Position numbers and translations under genes: made by a program | Shown here: positions 33,301 through 50,747 of the stretch, in pieces | Layout: every line of letters starts with the position of its first letter | How positions within the stretch are numbered: position 1 is the stretch's first letter | NCBI GenBank assembly: GCA_037833965.1 | Contig: AP031357.1 | Coordinates: 24,138,001 to 24,202,000 of the forward strand | Length of the DNA: 64,000 nucleotides | Reading direction: 5' to 3' | From: Marchantia polymorpha subsp. ruderalis | Lineage: Eukaryota; Streptophyta; Marchantiopsida; Marchantiales; Marchantiaceae | Notes under the pieces: model-generated | The model's database searches: none | Told to the model about the DNA's origin: nothing | Seen by the model: the letters and a program-made list of their open reading frames with translations, nothing else

Positions 33301-35488
33301 GCCAAAAGTCAGTTCAAAATTTATGCGTCTCTTATCTAAGCGAAGATGAACAGCAATCCTGTGCATATAGTGTTATTCTAAAGATCAGAACTCCGCATAT
33401 TTCAAGTATTTGACACGCTTGAGGAAGCAGAGAAAGGCGAATAGAGTAATAGAAAAACTTTGTCATTACCTGAATGGTATCACAACATCGTTGATGCATT
33501 GTGATAATTCTCTGTAAAAGGGGAGGGACATGACCGGCGAGCTCATCGGCATAACAAGGCTGTGCCTGAAATGCATTGCTAACCTTTGAATACATACACA
33601 CAAGGTGGATTAGATAACGCTCCTGATCCAGATGTAGTATGCAAATCAGACATCCTACATGGAAACGGGACACGATTGACCACTATCTCTACTCAAAGTC
33701 AAATCTTTGGCAGCAAGACAACGAGCGAGCTCCTACCAAACGTTTTGTCAGATCTGGATTATCGTGACCATAAATGGCACAGATGTCCATCAGCTTCGGT
33801 ATATCCAACAGCTTCTTCTCCTTCAAGATAGCTGCATGTTCCTTTGCAGAAAGACTCTCACTGGGTGGAGTTCCTGGATCACTATTTGATGACCTAAACG
33901 GACAAAGAGGATTATTGTTCATCAAATTCTTTAGGCAGAAATCAAAGTTGGTCTGCCTGAGATATTTATCCACTCGAGTAAGTGCCGGGCAATCGCTTGA
34001 ATTACAGAGAGACTTTATCACTGTCAAAATCACTAATAACGAATTGAGTGAAATCTTCAACTGAAAGGAACACGTTATATAACATGAAGATGATGACAAC
34101 AGATGTAACATACCACATCCGTTAAGACAGAATGATATTATGAAAGAGCCTTACATGCGCAGAAGAACCATAAATGTGCGTCTGCTTAAGTCTCCATCAC
34201 CAGCAACTACTCCAACTTTCGATTCACTCGGGCTTCCGAGTGGACTGTCAAACCATCGCCTTCTAAAGTGCAGGTAACTGTCCAGGAATACAGACAAGCT
34301 CTCGTCCGTAACAACTGGATAGACCCGATGTACACCGTATAAGATTACAGGTTGTTTAGGTAGTAGACGGTTCTACATTCCTTATTTGACCAGGCTTAAA
34401 CCTCAGTGCTTACATGCGTAGAAGCCACAACTTGATCACAGAGAATATTCAGATGTACGATAATAGCCAAAAGCTCTAACATGTCTCACTGCCAACAAAT
34501 GCAAGACAACTATGATAACGAAGTCCACGGAACAAGGAAAAAAGGGAAGAATCTAATAAAATCGATGAGAGTAGTGCAACTTCTTTCAGCAAAATCATTA
34601 CGTAAAGCCCAAGTTTAACCAAGTTGACAAATGCGAAAAAATTTAACGCCAGATAAGATCGGTTCGGCGGTTACTAATGTGCAAAGGAGCATTGATCTTT
34701 CCAATTTCAGCTCTTATGCAACAAGGAGTTCACTAGATTCATGACTGATCACAAAGTAACAGGTTTGACATGCTCACCCTCGACGTGATGAAACATAAAA
34801 CAACTGTAAAAGAAAAGGCATTCTCTTTGTACATACAAATGAGGCTGCATACATCCGACTTTCTGCAATTATGGCAAAATTGACAAGCAAGTGTCATTTG
34901 CTTGACATGATCAAGTCCGAGAGGTAACAAACCTTTTTTCCAAAATTGTCTAGGAGGAAGACAAAGCAAGGCACTAAGCTGCTCATTCAGAAGATCGGTC
35001 ACCTCCTGAGTTTCGGCAGCATCCACACCACCTTCCCGCTCTCCTAATCCGGCCAGTATGGCATCGTCCTGCGGCAAGTATGGCACAAAACTCTGTTCCA
35101 CTGCCATTCCACTTCTGCTACCCCCTCCTACTCCTGAGCTACTCCTAATACTATTAGAAATCGTTTTCGCACCCTGGTCAGAATTAGGTTTCATGTCCAC
35201 GCTATGAACTTTGCTCCATGCCCTACTGCTTTCATAGGCAACCGAAGGTGTTCCATTTTGGGCGGCAAGACTGCTTCCTGCTATTTCAACGATTGCCTTT
35301 CCGCTCCCCTCAGGCCCCCTATTCTTCACTACGGCAGCTGGTGCACTGCTGCTACTCCCAGTGCTTTCATTGGACATCCATCTCTGCTGATATCCACCCG
35401 AATTTCGATGACCGCTCCCATCTCTTCTGTTCGTTCCTCTCCTGTAGCCATTGCTCGAGTGATCCGATACAATGCCTTGTGTCTCCAT
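30308..35488 (-). CDS. ASCC2-like CUE-domain protein
   Basis: Eight exons, each bounded by GT-AG and in consistent phase: 35488-34933, 34314-34155, 33893-33737, 33583-33470, 33245-33177, 33122-32950, 32731-32289, 32070-30308. They give 1144 residues. The N-terminus is Ser/Gly-rich; the ASCC2 helical region begins at SFVPYLPQDDAILAGLG and continues through KKLLDIPKLMDICAIYGHDN. A CUE domain (ubiquitin binding) lies early in the last exon (KISQIKDLFPDFGDGFVDAC, NDPEKVIERILEG). The C-terminal half is low-complexity: a run of degenerate RGDRQYS-type repeats, then RGG-rich tracts (GRGRGGRGNRGRG; GRGGRGRGGPAGRGRGRG). In animals ASCC2 reads K63-ubiquitin for the ASCC helicase complex in alkylation repair and ribosome quality control; the plant role is less known. 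Exon ends were picked by eye; exon 6 has two possible donors and I chose the one that keeps phase. Confidence 0.9.
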
Positions 35489-36340
35489 GATCTTCCCTAG
35501 CTCAACTCACCATATACATAAAATCTGCTGCAGTATCTCCGATGATGCTGGAAAAAATCTATGATATAAAATTCCTCTCTCCTGCCCTCTCCTCTTCCTG
35601 AAGCAATGCTCCACTCAATTATCTCCAATTCAAATCCACATCCACAAGAATATGCGAGTTCCGCCCAGCAAACTTTCCTGTGCGTTCTGCGTCTGCTCGA
35701 CGACAATCCACTCCACCTGCACGAACGTTGCGTATCAAGCGTGAGAATCAGATCCTCCTCCTCCTCCTCCCCACCCAAATCGCGCTTAAGCAGCCTCAAA
35801 CTCCACTCGGATCGCTCGGCATTGATCCGACAGATGCAGATGGGAGTAGTGAACGATCCAGACAGCCCTTAGGTCTTGAGCTGCCTCCGGCAGAAATCTC
35901 GAACTGGCTGTCGAGAACCAGTCGTGCAGCAAGCGGCGGTCGTTGCAAATCATCACTCTTCCACTTCCACTTGGGCTCCCTTACGATGCACGTCACTCGC
36001 AGTGCAGAGGAGGGCGAAATTCACATCGCCTCGGCTCTCTCTCTCTCCTGCTGCGTATTTTCTTCCGTCTTGTTCTCTTCCTCCCTCCCTCCTGCAGTGG
36101 AACAGAGGTTCCGTCTGCCGTCCCCTTGCTGGTGACCTCTTGGGGGACTGCCGATTGGCCCTCCACTGTAACGCTTCTGATCGACAGGCAGTGTCGTCGA
36201 TGTTTCGTCTTCCGGACTTTTGATCCAAGTAGTCAAATATTTAAACCTCCGTCGTCTACATTATCTCGAAATATCCTCATTTCCGAATTTACGCTTAGCT
36301 TAAATGCTTCGTTGCTACGATCTACCATGAAGTCTTGTTG
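35489..36340 (-). promoter_or_regulatory. probable promoter/5' UTR of the ASCC2-like gene
   Basis: GC-moderate DNA with CTC/TCC-rich runs on the plus strand, lying upstream of the gene's ATG at 35488. Open frames on both strands here are typical of a GC-richer UTR and promoter zone and show no domain. Confidence 0.4.
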
Positions 36341-39300
36341 ACTTTTGGGATTCAAGGGAACGAAGCGGATTTGCTGTCTTCATTCGTATGTCGTATTGGA
36401 TTCATGGATTGTATGCAGCATTTACACCGAAATTGCCTTCTTATATTTTCATGTTTAGAATGGGTTTCGATGAGATGGTTAGCTCCTAACCTATGTGATA
36501 CGACCCGTAAATGATTTGTCATTTCTGTAAGGTTTAATCTTGTGCAAAAAATTTTCATATATAATGCCAAATTTTTGATTCTATTTTTTTTCATGGACTT
36601 CGATATTTAACCAAGTTTTCATATTATCAAAATTTTCACAAAATTTTGAGCAAAATTATCTACTTTCATATGAATAAATTAATTTTGTGAGATACACTAA
36701 ATCAATATGCGATGATACCAACTCGTCTTTAAATAATCCTTCATCTTTCATTAAACCACATATTCATGAAAAATATAAGTACAATTATATGTGATATTAC
36801 ATGAACACGTAAGCAATTAAACCAACATGTTTTTCGATTTTGATATGAGTTTTCACAAATAGTGTGACCTTTTTGTTCATGTGAATGGATCCTTATGATG
36901 TAAAGGGAATCAGTGCCAAGTGATGTACAGTGGTATGAGAACAACTCATTGAAAAATACAAGAATAAAAGTAAAGAAAATATTAATGACCAGGTTTCATT
37001 AAAATTATAATTTTTATAATGCCATACAAAATCCCAAATAACTAATGTGTAAGTTTAATCGGTTTACAAATAACTAGAGCATCCAAATTGAATTTGTACT
37101 ATGTGATTACTCTGGTATGTATATTATTAGAAACTTTTACTCACAGATGAATGGAATAATGTTTTCTAAACCAGGCTAAAATGATTAGCTTGGAGTAATC
37201 CACTTGGACTAAAGTCTAATCGCAAACATAAGGTCATTATGAAATCATGTATAATTACCTCTAGGCGAGATGTTTATCCCCACAAACTATTACAAACATC
37301 AAAATTTTACTGCATAAAAAATGAACACAATTCATACACAAAAAAATAATCACTCATGTTCAGGCAGTCATAAGTTATGTTAGATATGTTATGTTAGATA
37401 TGTTATGTTTCACAAATGAATAAAAATCCATCATTCTAATGTAATTTATTTAAGTGTGAAAAGTTCATTGAGATGAAAATTCATGACAATATGATATTTC
37501 TATCAACTTGAAAATTTTCATTAATTTTTTTTATCATATTCAATATCAAACATCACAATACATTTATTACATTAAAAAAAATGTATCATAAAAATCCAAA
37601 ATTTTTACCGAAATAATCATAAAAGAAAAGCTTTCATTTGATATTCATCATTTTTCGTAGAATTATCGCAGAATTAAAAATTTGTATGTATTAGATTGTT
37701 TTCCAAAAAATACCATGTTTGCACTAGCTAATATCTCATTTTACGTTTGCTCTTCAAGTCCCAATCTTAAAATATACTGAGTTCAAATTTGAATTATAGA
37801 ACTTAATAATGTAACATTAAGGAAAAAAATCAGTTGGATAATTTTCTATTCAAACAGGTCTTTGAAAAATTAAGCTTCAAATTTACACAATGATTAAATA
37901 AGATGCATGATACAATATTACCCATTCAATGACCATGATCATCCATTCAGTTTTTGTACATCAATGATGTGGAATTTAGTATCATAATTTCATGAATTGT
38001 TGATGACAACATCACCTGATACACTCACATGAGATATCCAGAAGCATGGAAATTGCTCATGCGATAAAAATTAAAGTTGAAATAAAAAGAAGATCATATA
38101 TCATTTATCTACATAATCAATAAATTTTATTTCCATACAAAAAAAATAAATTTTTTTATCTTGTGTTATCATTCTAATTCAAATATTAAGTACTATAGTT
38201 TTATATTAAGTACTATAGTTTTTTTTATCCTAATATGTATATTTTAAAAGTTTTTTTACATAAATTATGACAATTACTATGCATATCACATGATAGTATA
38301 CATCATTATCATATCAAAGAACACACTAAATATATGTTAATGATTCAACATGACTGATGAGTCAATAAATGCAGATAATAAATTAAAAATAGTATTACTC
38401 AGATTATAATTAAGTCAGTCAAGATTTATTTTTAAACATGTTGAGCATTAAAAATATGAATTGAAATTTTTATCATTGTAAGAAATCATCCAATAAAGTT
38501 CAAGCTAAACTATAACTCACTCAATTAGTAGCACAAAATGAAACATAATGGTTGCATGTTTTTTGATTTATGATATTTTATCGTTAAATTTTTTTAGTTT
38601 AGCATCATACTCATTATAATTTATAATAGGCGTAATGAATATTAAACAATATAGGATCATAAATAAATAAAAGATATGATTAGATTTGTATGTGAAATGA
38701 GTGAAATTTTTTTTATCAATAAATAATAATAAATTTCATGAATTTTTCAGTACATCATTCAAAAATATTGTAAATCACAATGTTGTTCCACAATTGATTA
38801 AAAAAGGAAGTAATAAAATAATTTTACTTAGAAATGAATATGTTAGTATGTTAAAAGTAACTAAGTAGTATTCAATTATAATCACTTATCATACGTATAC
38901 GAAGACATAATTGTGATGTACAAATTTTGAAATATATTCAAATACAATCACATATTATCATAACATATAGTTGTAAATAATATTGTATTTATATCAACAG
39001 CTACAAATAAATATCTCATATGTATTATTGGTAATGCAATTGCCATAATCTGAGAGATATTAAATTTTATTAGAATATTATTAGATCTGATTATTATTAC
39101 TCTAATTTCCATGTTCCATGTTAAGGTTGAGATGCATGCAGCTCAAATTATTGGCAGTCAATCTCACATTATTGGCAGCACTCTGAGCACTCCATCGTCG
39201 CATCTTTGTCTCGTAAACTGATTTTTACATCTATCACGATATTCAATTAGTAGGTACCCAAGGACCGTTCGGATCGTTGAGGTGGAGAAAACTCGACAAC

Positions 39301-39590
39301 GTTACTGCAGTGGATTCTCCTTCCTTGTGTAAGAAGAAAGTCTCGTGTTCAGCTGTTCTTGTATAATATAATTCAAGGTTTGATCATCTAATATCTGTAT
39401 TATTAATCTGTAGAGGAAGAGAGCTAGTGTAGAGATTTCCATATCTAAGTTTGAGTATCGCTGTGGAACTATCGCTGCCAATCATACGCTCCTGAAAATT
39501 GTTCAAGGCTCGATTTGAAATGCATGCTTGCTCGAAAAGCTCGACAACATGGCTGAACCGAGGTAAAATGTAAACGTCGTCGTTGGACAC
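36341..39590. other. AT-rich intergenic DNA
   Basis: Very AT-rich with no credible coding frame. Small local duplications are visible, for example GTTATGTTAGATAT repeated near 37376-37405 and AAGTACTATAGTTTT repeated near 38189-38222. Confidence 0.55.
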
Positions 39591-39599
39591 TTCAATCTG

Positions 39600-40016
39600 C
39601 ATCACGTCGAAATTACTTACCACAGATGGCTTTTGGATCAAAGAAACGTGAAGGTTGTGCTTTGGAGCTTTCTGGTCGGCTTGATTGTGACAAGTAATCT
39701 AGTGATTGGATCTGGAGTGCTAGATGAGGCGATCCCCAGCTACATGCCCAGATGTGAAGTCATCAATCAAGTGATCAACGCGTTTTCAACTCTTCTGATT
39801 CTCTGCCTCCATCCCGAACGATTCCTTTATTCGTGCATTCTTCATCGGTGGCAGAGCTCCGATCAGATCAAGCTCAGAGAAGCTTACTGCACAAACGGGA
39901 CCAAGAAGCCGAACGAGAGGCTTGACTTGATGCTCCACCTTGTGCTCTGGCAATAAAACTGTGTTGGGCAGTTTATTTGTGCTACCTCAATTTGCAGTAT
40001 TGTACAGTGCAGCTGA
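39600..40016 (+). pseudogene. fragment of a DUF2985/PLAC8-type plant membrane protein
   Basis: An open frame without a usable ATG at its start reads HRWLLDQRNVKVVLWSFLVG, then VINQVINAFSTLLILCLHP, RFLYSCILHRWQSSDQIKLR and EAYCTNGTKKPNERLDLMLH. This resembles the plant DUF2985 family that often carries a PLAC8 domain, whose members have the order 'NQ.(L/I)NALFT', 'HP', 'RWR..D...LR..YC...' and 'H......LHL.C..Q(Y/F)'. A TAA at 39954-39956 interrupts the frame, yet the same frame goes on with NCVGQFICA, matching the family's next motif. The PLAC8 cysteine domain itself is absent before the next stop (40014-40016). This looks like a decayed or truncated host gene. Confidence 0.5.
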
Positions 40017-40659
40017 TAGACCTGGCACGTTGGTTAGAATTTGCCTCGCGTTGTCTCTATATAAACTTGTAATATGTAAACTTTTTAATAAATAAAATTC
40101 AAAACTATTTTAATGATCCTGTATATTATAATTTACATTTATAAAATTATTAGTTTTATGATGAAACACATGACCAAAAATCACTACAATAGAGAAAAAA
40201 TATATGAAGTATAGGAATTAAGCTCTATAATTTTGCCATATGGAACATATGTATTATGTCAAAATTTCAGATCAGTATCTATATTTTTTGAAATAATAGA
40301 AGTATCAAATATTTCTTCATCTATTTTTATAGATTTTTATAAATCATCATTCTTGAACATTCAGATGTGTTTTAAAATTATGTATTAAATTATATATTTC
40401 AAATTGTCATTATGGATATGTTTTCTTATTTAAAAAATGCATGTATTTTTCATTTCAACTTTCATCTACATTATTTGATCTTAAAATGTATCATATAGAT
40501 AATATTCTTAAAGTTATGGAAAAATAAATGTATGTCATTTTTACATCATGATATTTGATGAAAAAATATTAACTTGATTTGACTTAAATTTTTGATACTA
40601 CTCTTTGAAATAACTATTTATCACAAAAATGTACATAAAATCACAAAACCAAACTTGTA

Positions 40660-41650
40660 ATAACCCACTAAAGGTTAAAACTGCAATATAGTGGTAGAAA
40701 TGTCGAAGCCACAGGGACAGAGTAACACATAGGGTACAAAGTGTCACGTTTTAACAGACTATTGAGGAGTTTGAATTCTCAGGCGACTGTCACTCCCAGA
40801 AGTACTGCAAGTGTTCACTCGGAGCGCACTCGGAGGTCGCACAGTGCAGCATAACACACACACACACACACACACACACCTGAAACTGCAGAAACACAAC
40901 CCAGAGATCCGTTAGGACCTCTACTCAAGATTTCAGGGGGAAGGTCTTTCAAGAGTGCACTCAGCAAAGCTGCGGGTAGTGACTCCCAACTCCGGCTTTT
41001 ACAACACTTCCACTAGCTTGCTGCTAGCGTAGGAAACCCGGTTTGGACTGCCTACTTCGGATTGAAGTCACTCATACGCGGTGAACAACACTCTCAACTC
41101 ACAAAACGCGCAGAGAACACAGGTCCGCACTGAAGGACTCACTGAGAAACATTCCAGTAACACACCATAACAGTCTATTGAAGAGTTTGAATTCTCAGGC
41201 ACTTGTCATTCCCAGAAATACTACAGGGGTTACCCTGAAGGCACCTGCTGCAGCGTAACCTGAATTTACAACCAAGGCTTACACGAAGTAGCAAAACTTC
41301 ACTTTGGCATTCAGGGAAAAAATCCCGAAGGAGTACAATCAGGAACAAACACTCGAAGGTGTAGGGGCGAAACTATTCAAGTATCTAACTAGTCACTGGC
41401 TCTTAGCATCGGCAATCACCCGCAGGTGTAGATCCGAACTACTCAAGTCTCTAACCAATGTACTAGCTCTGAACATTCGGCCGAAGGCCTTCAGCTACAC
41501 AATGCGGACCGCTAAGGTGTAGCTCCTCGTGCGTGATGACAGAACTAAGGACACAAACACGCAGAGAAAATGAGTTCCTGATCTGCACTTCTGATGTTGG
41601 GAAAGATCACAAGGCAAGACGCCTTGAACTACTTTATACCTTCTAAGTCC
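40660..41650 (-). repeat. repeat-bearing flank, possible LTR, of the GC-rich element
   Basis: A block CTATTGAxGAGTTTGAATTC plus downstream sequence (CAGGCGACTGTCACTCCCAGAA) occurs at about 40764-40816 and again, diverged, at about 41172-41225. An (AC)n run lies at 40854-40879. On the minus strand the left end reads TCCCTGTGGCTTCGACATTT, reminiscent of sequence near the 3' ends of plant LTRs. No matching copy was found to the right of 45.4 kb, so the LTR idea is unproven. Confidence 0.35.
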
Positions 41651-44600
41651 TAACTAACACTACACTGCACTATGCTATGCACATGCACGGAACCACGCAA
41701 CACTACACTCCGCAGACCTGTGCTTCGCCTCCTGCGCGACGGACTGCCGCGCACTAACTCCCCACCCTGCCAGTCTTCCGCTCGACTGCGCAGTCCCAAA
41801 CGCTGCAACGCCGCGGACACTTCCGCCTCGAGGGTGGACATGGTATCCCGCGCCTTCGACAGAAAGGAATCTAACTTCTTCGCTATTCGCCGCCGACTCC
41901 TACTGTCACCTGCCAACAACCCGGCTGCACGAAGCTCTAACTCACGCAGTGTGAGTTTCTCCTGCGCCGCCACTTCCCAATGGGCGTAGCCCTTGAGACA
42001 GTGGGCGACGCGCCTCGCCATCTCTTCCTTCGAGCGATCTGCCTCTCGCCTGCGATCATCTTCAATTACTACCAACTGCGATTCGGCCTCCGCACGCTGA
42101 GCTCTCAATTCCCCGCACTCCGACTATAGCCTGCGGATTAAATCCTCATCCGCCTGTCGTGCGAGCTGACACTCCGCCAACAACCGCGTCTGTCGCACGA
42201 GCTCCTCTGACAGAACCTGATTCTGAGTCTTCTCAGAAATCAGTTCTTCTGTGGTCTTCACCACATCCCTGGTGAGCTCTTCCAGTCTCGCCTTCTTCAA
42301 TGTGTCGTAGTGGGTGTGCGACTTCCGCACGAGATTATACTGTCCCCACAAGCATTCATGCTTCTCCCGCAAATCCTTAAGTTCCCGGTCCACCCGAGCT
42401 AGCAGCTTGCTAGTGTGGACTTTAGTGCGAGTCCGCCTGCGCACTAACTCGACGTACGACCCAGGCTGGAGAGGATCTGCGTATTTATCAAATTTGCGAT
42501 CCAAGTACCTCAGCAGAGGTACTACCTGCTCACAGAGCGCCGCCGCCGGAGATCCAACGATTTCCTACTCCTCCTTGGTGTCTCCCGATCCCGACATTGC
42601 TTCCGTGGATCCTACTTCGTCATCGTCCGAGGGAAGGATTTCGGTCGCCATTGATTGCGTTGGCGACTGGCCCGAGTGGGGCTACGAGTGGTCTGCGGGT
42701 GCTGCCGCCGATGGCACTCCTGCAGCTTCGCTGCTCCCCGCTAAAATGTCCAAGGCGGTGGGTGAATGTGGCCGTGCTACATCCCCATCATCCGCCTGCC
42801 GATCGTCGATCGTCTCCTCTTCGCCGCCGACGTCCGCCGCCGAAGGCGATCGAGCGGAATGTGTCTGCGCGGGGTGTAATTGCGCATCGCGCACTCGAAT
42901 TTCGTCCCGCGGACAGACAATCCGCTCATCCGTTAGGTCCTGCGCGAGGGCTGCGTCTGACCTGCGCGTAGGCGCAATTACCGGCACCTGGTCCGCCGTA
43001 GGCGCAGCGCCGAAGGCGACAGAGCCGAAGGCCGCTCGCCCGATGTACCTGGCCCCGAAGGCCCTACCGCCGAAGGCGCATCTGCCGGCGGATTACCCGC
43101 CGGCGGTGCGGTCTCCGCACGCTCCCTGCTAAAAACTCGTTGGCCCGAAGGCCCTGGCGCCGAAGGCGCAAATCGCGGCGCGTTATACGCCGGAGGGTCT
43201 AGTCCCGAAGGCCCTTGACCCGAAGGCGGATCTTCCGCCGGCTCCTTCCCCTTCCTACGTTGTACCGGGGGTGAATCCTGCCTACTCGTAGGCGGCCGCT
43301 TGTGCGTAGGCGAACTTTCTCTGCCTACGCGTAGGCAGAGGTCCACGTCTGCTTGAGGTCGCCTATCCGCTGAAAATCGCCTGTGCGTAGGCGGAACACT
43401 CGTCTGCATCGCACGTGGTAACTCCGGAGGCCCCTGGCCCGAAGGCCGCCTCTCGTCCGCCGGAGGTGTAGCGTGGTCCGCCGCTCCTTCGGACGTCCGC
43501 GCTCTCTCAATCATCTCCGGTGACGCACTTCCCTTCTCCGTGGCGATCGTCGCCGTGTCCGCGCTGCTGGCTGGTAACACAAGCCTGCGCGCCTTCTGCT
43601 TCGGCCGGCTGCACACTTCGTGCAGTGGCCGTTGTCGTATGGGAGCAGTGGGTTCTCGATGCTGCTCCTCCTCTGGTTCCTCTCTCCATCTCCGCTTCCG
43701 CGGCACTCTTGCTGCGGGTGTGCTTCTTCCATCGTCCCGCCAGGTCGGCGGAGTAGAATCTGGTGAATCCTCTGCATCAGTGTCGACCTCGTTATCCCGC
43801 ACATACTTCCCGGGATGGTCGACGGACAATGGCGGAAAGCGAGCGAGCTCCGCCGCGGTCAAACAGTTCCTCTGCCGATAGAAGTTTATCAAGAACGGGG
43901 AGAGGTGATTGAGCGTTCCCCCCTTCTCCTCGAAGGCGTGCTGTCGCATCACTCTATGCAGGATGCTCGCCCAGTGAACTGGAGCTCCGGCCAAGATGAG
44001 CTCCACAAAAGAAACCTGCCACAAGGTGATGTATGAGGTGCGGTGTGGCGGCAGCAATTGCAGCAGCGCCGCCGCTACAGTTCGGCAGAAGCGATCTTTG
44101 TAGTCGCGGGTCTTGTACCCGTTCTTGGTAGACCTCTCCCGCTTGAACAACTCCACAAATTGCGCCTCGTCCTGCTTCGTCACCTTGACGCTCTCACTAT
44201 CAAAGAGGAGGTACCCGTCGGTGCCGGCACACCTCCCCAATGCCTGCGCCCAATCGTGGACGGTCCACCGATCTACGTGCGGACGCAATCCGCGCGTAGG
44301 TTGTGGCTCCGCGTCCAACCATTCGCGTACCATGTCTACACAAATGTAATTCCATCCCCATAGCAAGAAATCAAGCTTTCTTGCAATCAGCCGCTCCTCG
44401 AAAGCACGCAACCCGTTCTGTGGAAGCCGGAGCAGCAGCATCCGCAACCTGTTCAATCTTGACATTGCGTTCTTGAACTTTGCTTGCGCAACAACTCTCT
44501 CTCTGCTCTACTCGAGCTTCTTGCTCCCTCTACAAATTCTAATCTCCCTCAATTCCAAATCGCGCGCACTCAATTCTCTCTAAGTCCCCAAGTAATCCTC

Positions 44601-45720
44601 CGCGCGGCGATGTGTAGAATGTTTAACAGCTAGCAGGTGGCCGCGCGCAGCTCGCACTAGAAAGTGAAATCGCGAATTCAAGAATGGGGCGTACTCCGTC
44701 TCGTGGTCGAAGGTCATGGTCGGTTCTCGGTCGTGAAGGTCGAATCACTTGATGGCCGCGCCGGCTCCGCGCTATAACGGCCTCTTCTCTCACGCGCGGC
44801 TTCACGCTCCGCCGACGCCGACTTAACTCACACGTTCGAATTGGCAATTTGAACTCCGCTAGCGTACTACGCCGCGGACAGGGGTGCGCAGCGCAAAAGG
44901 CGGATTTCTCGCCTTGCGCGCTACACTCGTTCGTACTAATCTCTGGCCAATCCCTCTCCGCCGAAGGCGATCGTCTGCGCATCGGACAAAAGTTGAACTC
45001 CCTTCTGCGTAGGCGGAATCCCCGGCGGAATCTCCGCCGGCGCGGAACTTCATCTGCCTGTGAGTAGGCGAATTCCGTCCGCCTATCAAATGTTCGTTCG
45101 CGCTGCTGCGCTGGCGCCGAAGGCGTCGTACAATTTCCAACCCCGAAGGCGCATTTCTAGGGCCGAAGGCGGATTTCCCGCCGACGCCGAAGCGCTTGTG
45201 CGTAGGCGAGCTTCGCTCGTCCGCCTGCGCAGAGGTTTTAATCCTCCCCGCCTACGAGTAGGCGAAATTCGCGGCGGACATCCCGCCGACGTCAAACCCT
45301 ATTTCGTCTACGCGTAGGCGGACTTCCTTCGTCCGCGCATTGGACAAACTTTCCTCGCCTACTCGTAGGCGAGAAGCTGCGTGTCTTGCGACCTTTATAA
45401 CTCCCGGAATCCTCCTCCGTTTGTGGCGTTCTTGGGCTCGTTAGAATCAGCGCGTCGAGCTTTTTCCAACGAGACCCTAACCAAGTCGAGGCGTTCGGGA
45501 ATTGACCAGGTTCTAAAGGATTCCTCTAGCGCCGAAGGGGTTATTCCTTCAGAGCCCGCATGTAGGGTGGTGTCCGTCCCCGACGTTGCACCCAACTACT
45601 GGATTCTACGGGTTTTCTTGAGATTCTCTGCGATCTTCGAATTTCACTCTATTTTGATGCACCGAAGGCTATTTACACTGCTGTCGCGGTACAGTTTTCC
45701 AAAAATGTTTTAATTTACTC
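41650..45720 (-). mobile_element. GC-rich island, probable non-autonomous retroelement with gag-like ORF (fossil)
   Basis: Composition jumps from AT-rich flanks to GC-rich within a few hundred bases on both sides. The minus strand carries a long ATG-started frame (44465-42978, 495 codons) and, further on, two frames with strongly charged coiled-coil character (42504-42124 and 42108-41650). The first frame has a folded N-terminal part (WNYICVDMVREWLDAEPQ; RTSYITLWQVSFVELILAG; WASILHRVMRQHA) vaguely like plant mobile-element proteins, then a long Pro/Ser/Gly/Arg-rich tail. No RT, integrase or protease is seen, so it would depend on other elements. The coding part looks broken in a few places. 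It could instead be a rapidly evolving host gene. Confidence 0.4.
42840..45540. repeat. dispersed GCCGAAGGC and GTAGGC palindrome families
   Basis: About 17 copies of a (G/C)CCGAAGGC motif and about 13 copies of a GxGTAGGCG motif, often forming perfect inverted pairs. Examples: 43319-43340 (22 bp, arms meeting at a central CG), 45246-45261 and 45354-45373 (20 bp). They occur in the coding stretch, where they write Pro-Ser-Gly and Ser-Ala runs, and also in the non-coding upstream DNA at 44.9-45.4 kb. Confidence 0.75.
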
Positions 45721-46030
45721 AAAAATACCAAAAGTGGGATACCACAAAACTTTACTCTAAACCTGTTGAATATGATCATCATTTCATTGATCGATAGTGA
45801 TGAGAGCGAAAGAATTTGCAAATCTGTTGGGATCTTTTCATATTAGAGAACTATGAAGTGTTTCATATTTCAAAATTCTGAATGAGTGAGGAGGTGTAAC
45901 TACTTTGCCTATCTCTCGGAATTATAAATTGAAATCTAGGGTTGTACAATTAGTCTCAAGAGTATGTATTATACTACAAGTCACCGCAACTATATATGAC
46001 TTTAAAGGTTGCGCAGATGTACTCTATTAA

Positions 46031-46070
46031 TTCTTGATCGTATGATGTAGAGACATCATACGATCAAGAA
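46031..46070. repeat. perfect 18-bp inverted repeat, 4-nt loop
   Basis: Left arm TTCTTGATCGTATGATGT (46031-46048), loop AGAG, right arm ACATCATACGATCAAGAA (46053-46070). A perfect hairpin in AT-rich intergenic DNA. There is no following T-run on either strand, and a bacterial-type terminator would make no sense here. Confidence 0.9.

Positions 46071-50747
<4,677 letters not shown>

Noticed and set aside
40854-40879. (AC)n run considered as part of a regulatory Z-DNA site
   Set aside because: An ordinary microsatellite with nothing around it to support a function.
42840-45540. CRISPR-like array
   Set aside because: The repeats are irregularly spaced, very short and embedded in coding DNA of a eukaryote; no cas genes.
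46031-46070. microRNA precursor or bacterial-type terminator
   Set aside because: The 18-bp arms with a 4-nt loop are too short for a plant pre-miRNA, and no T-tract follows.
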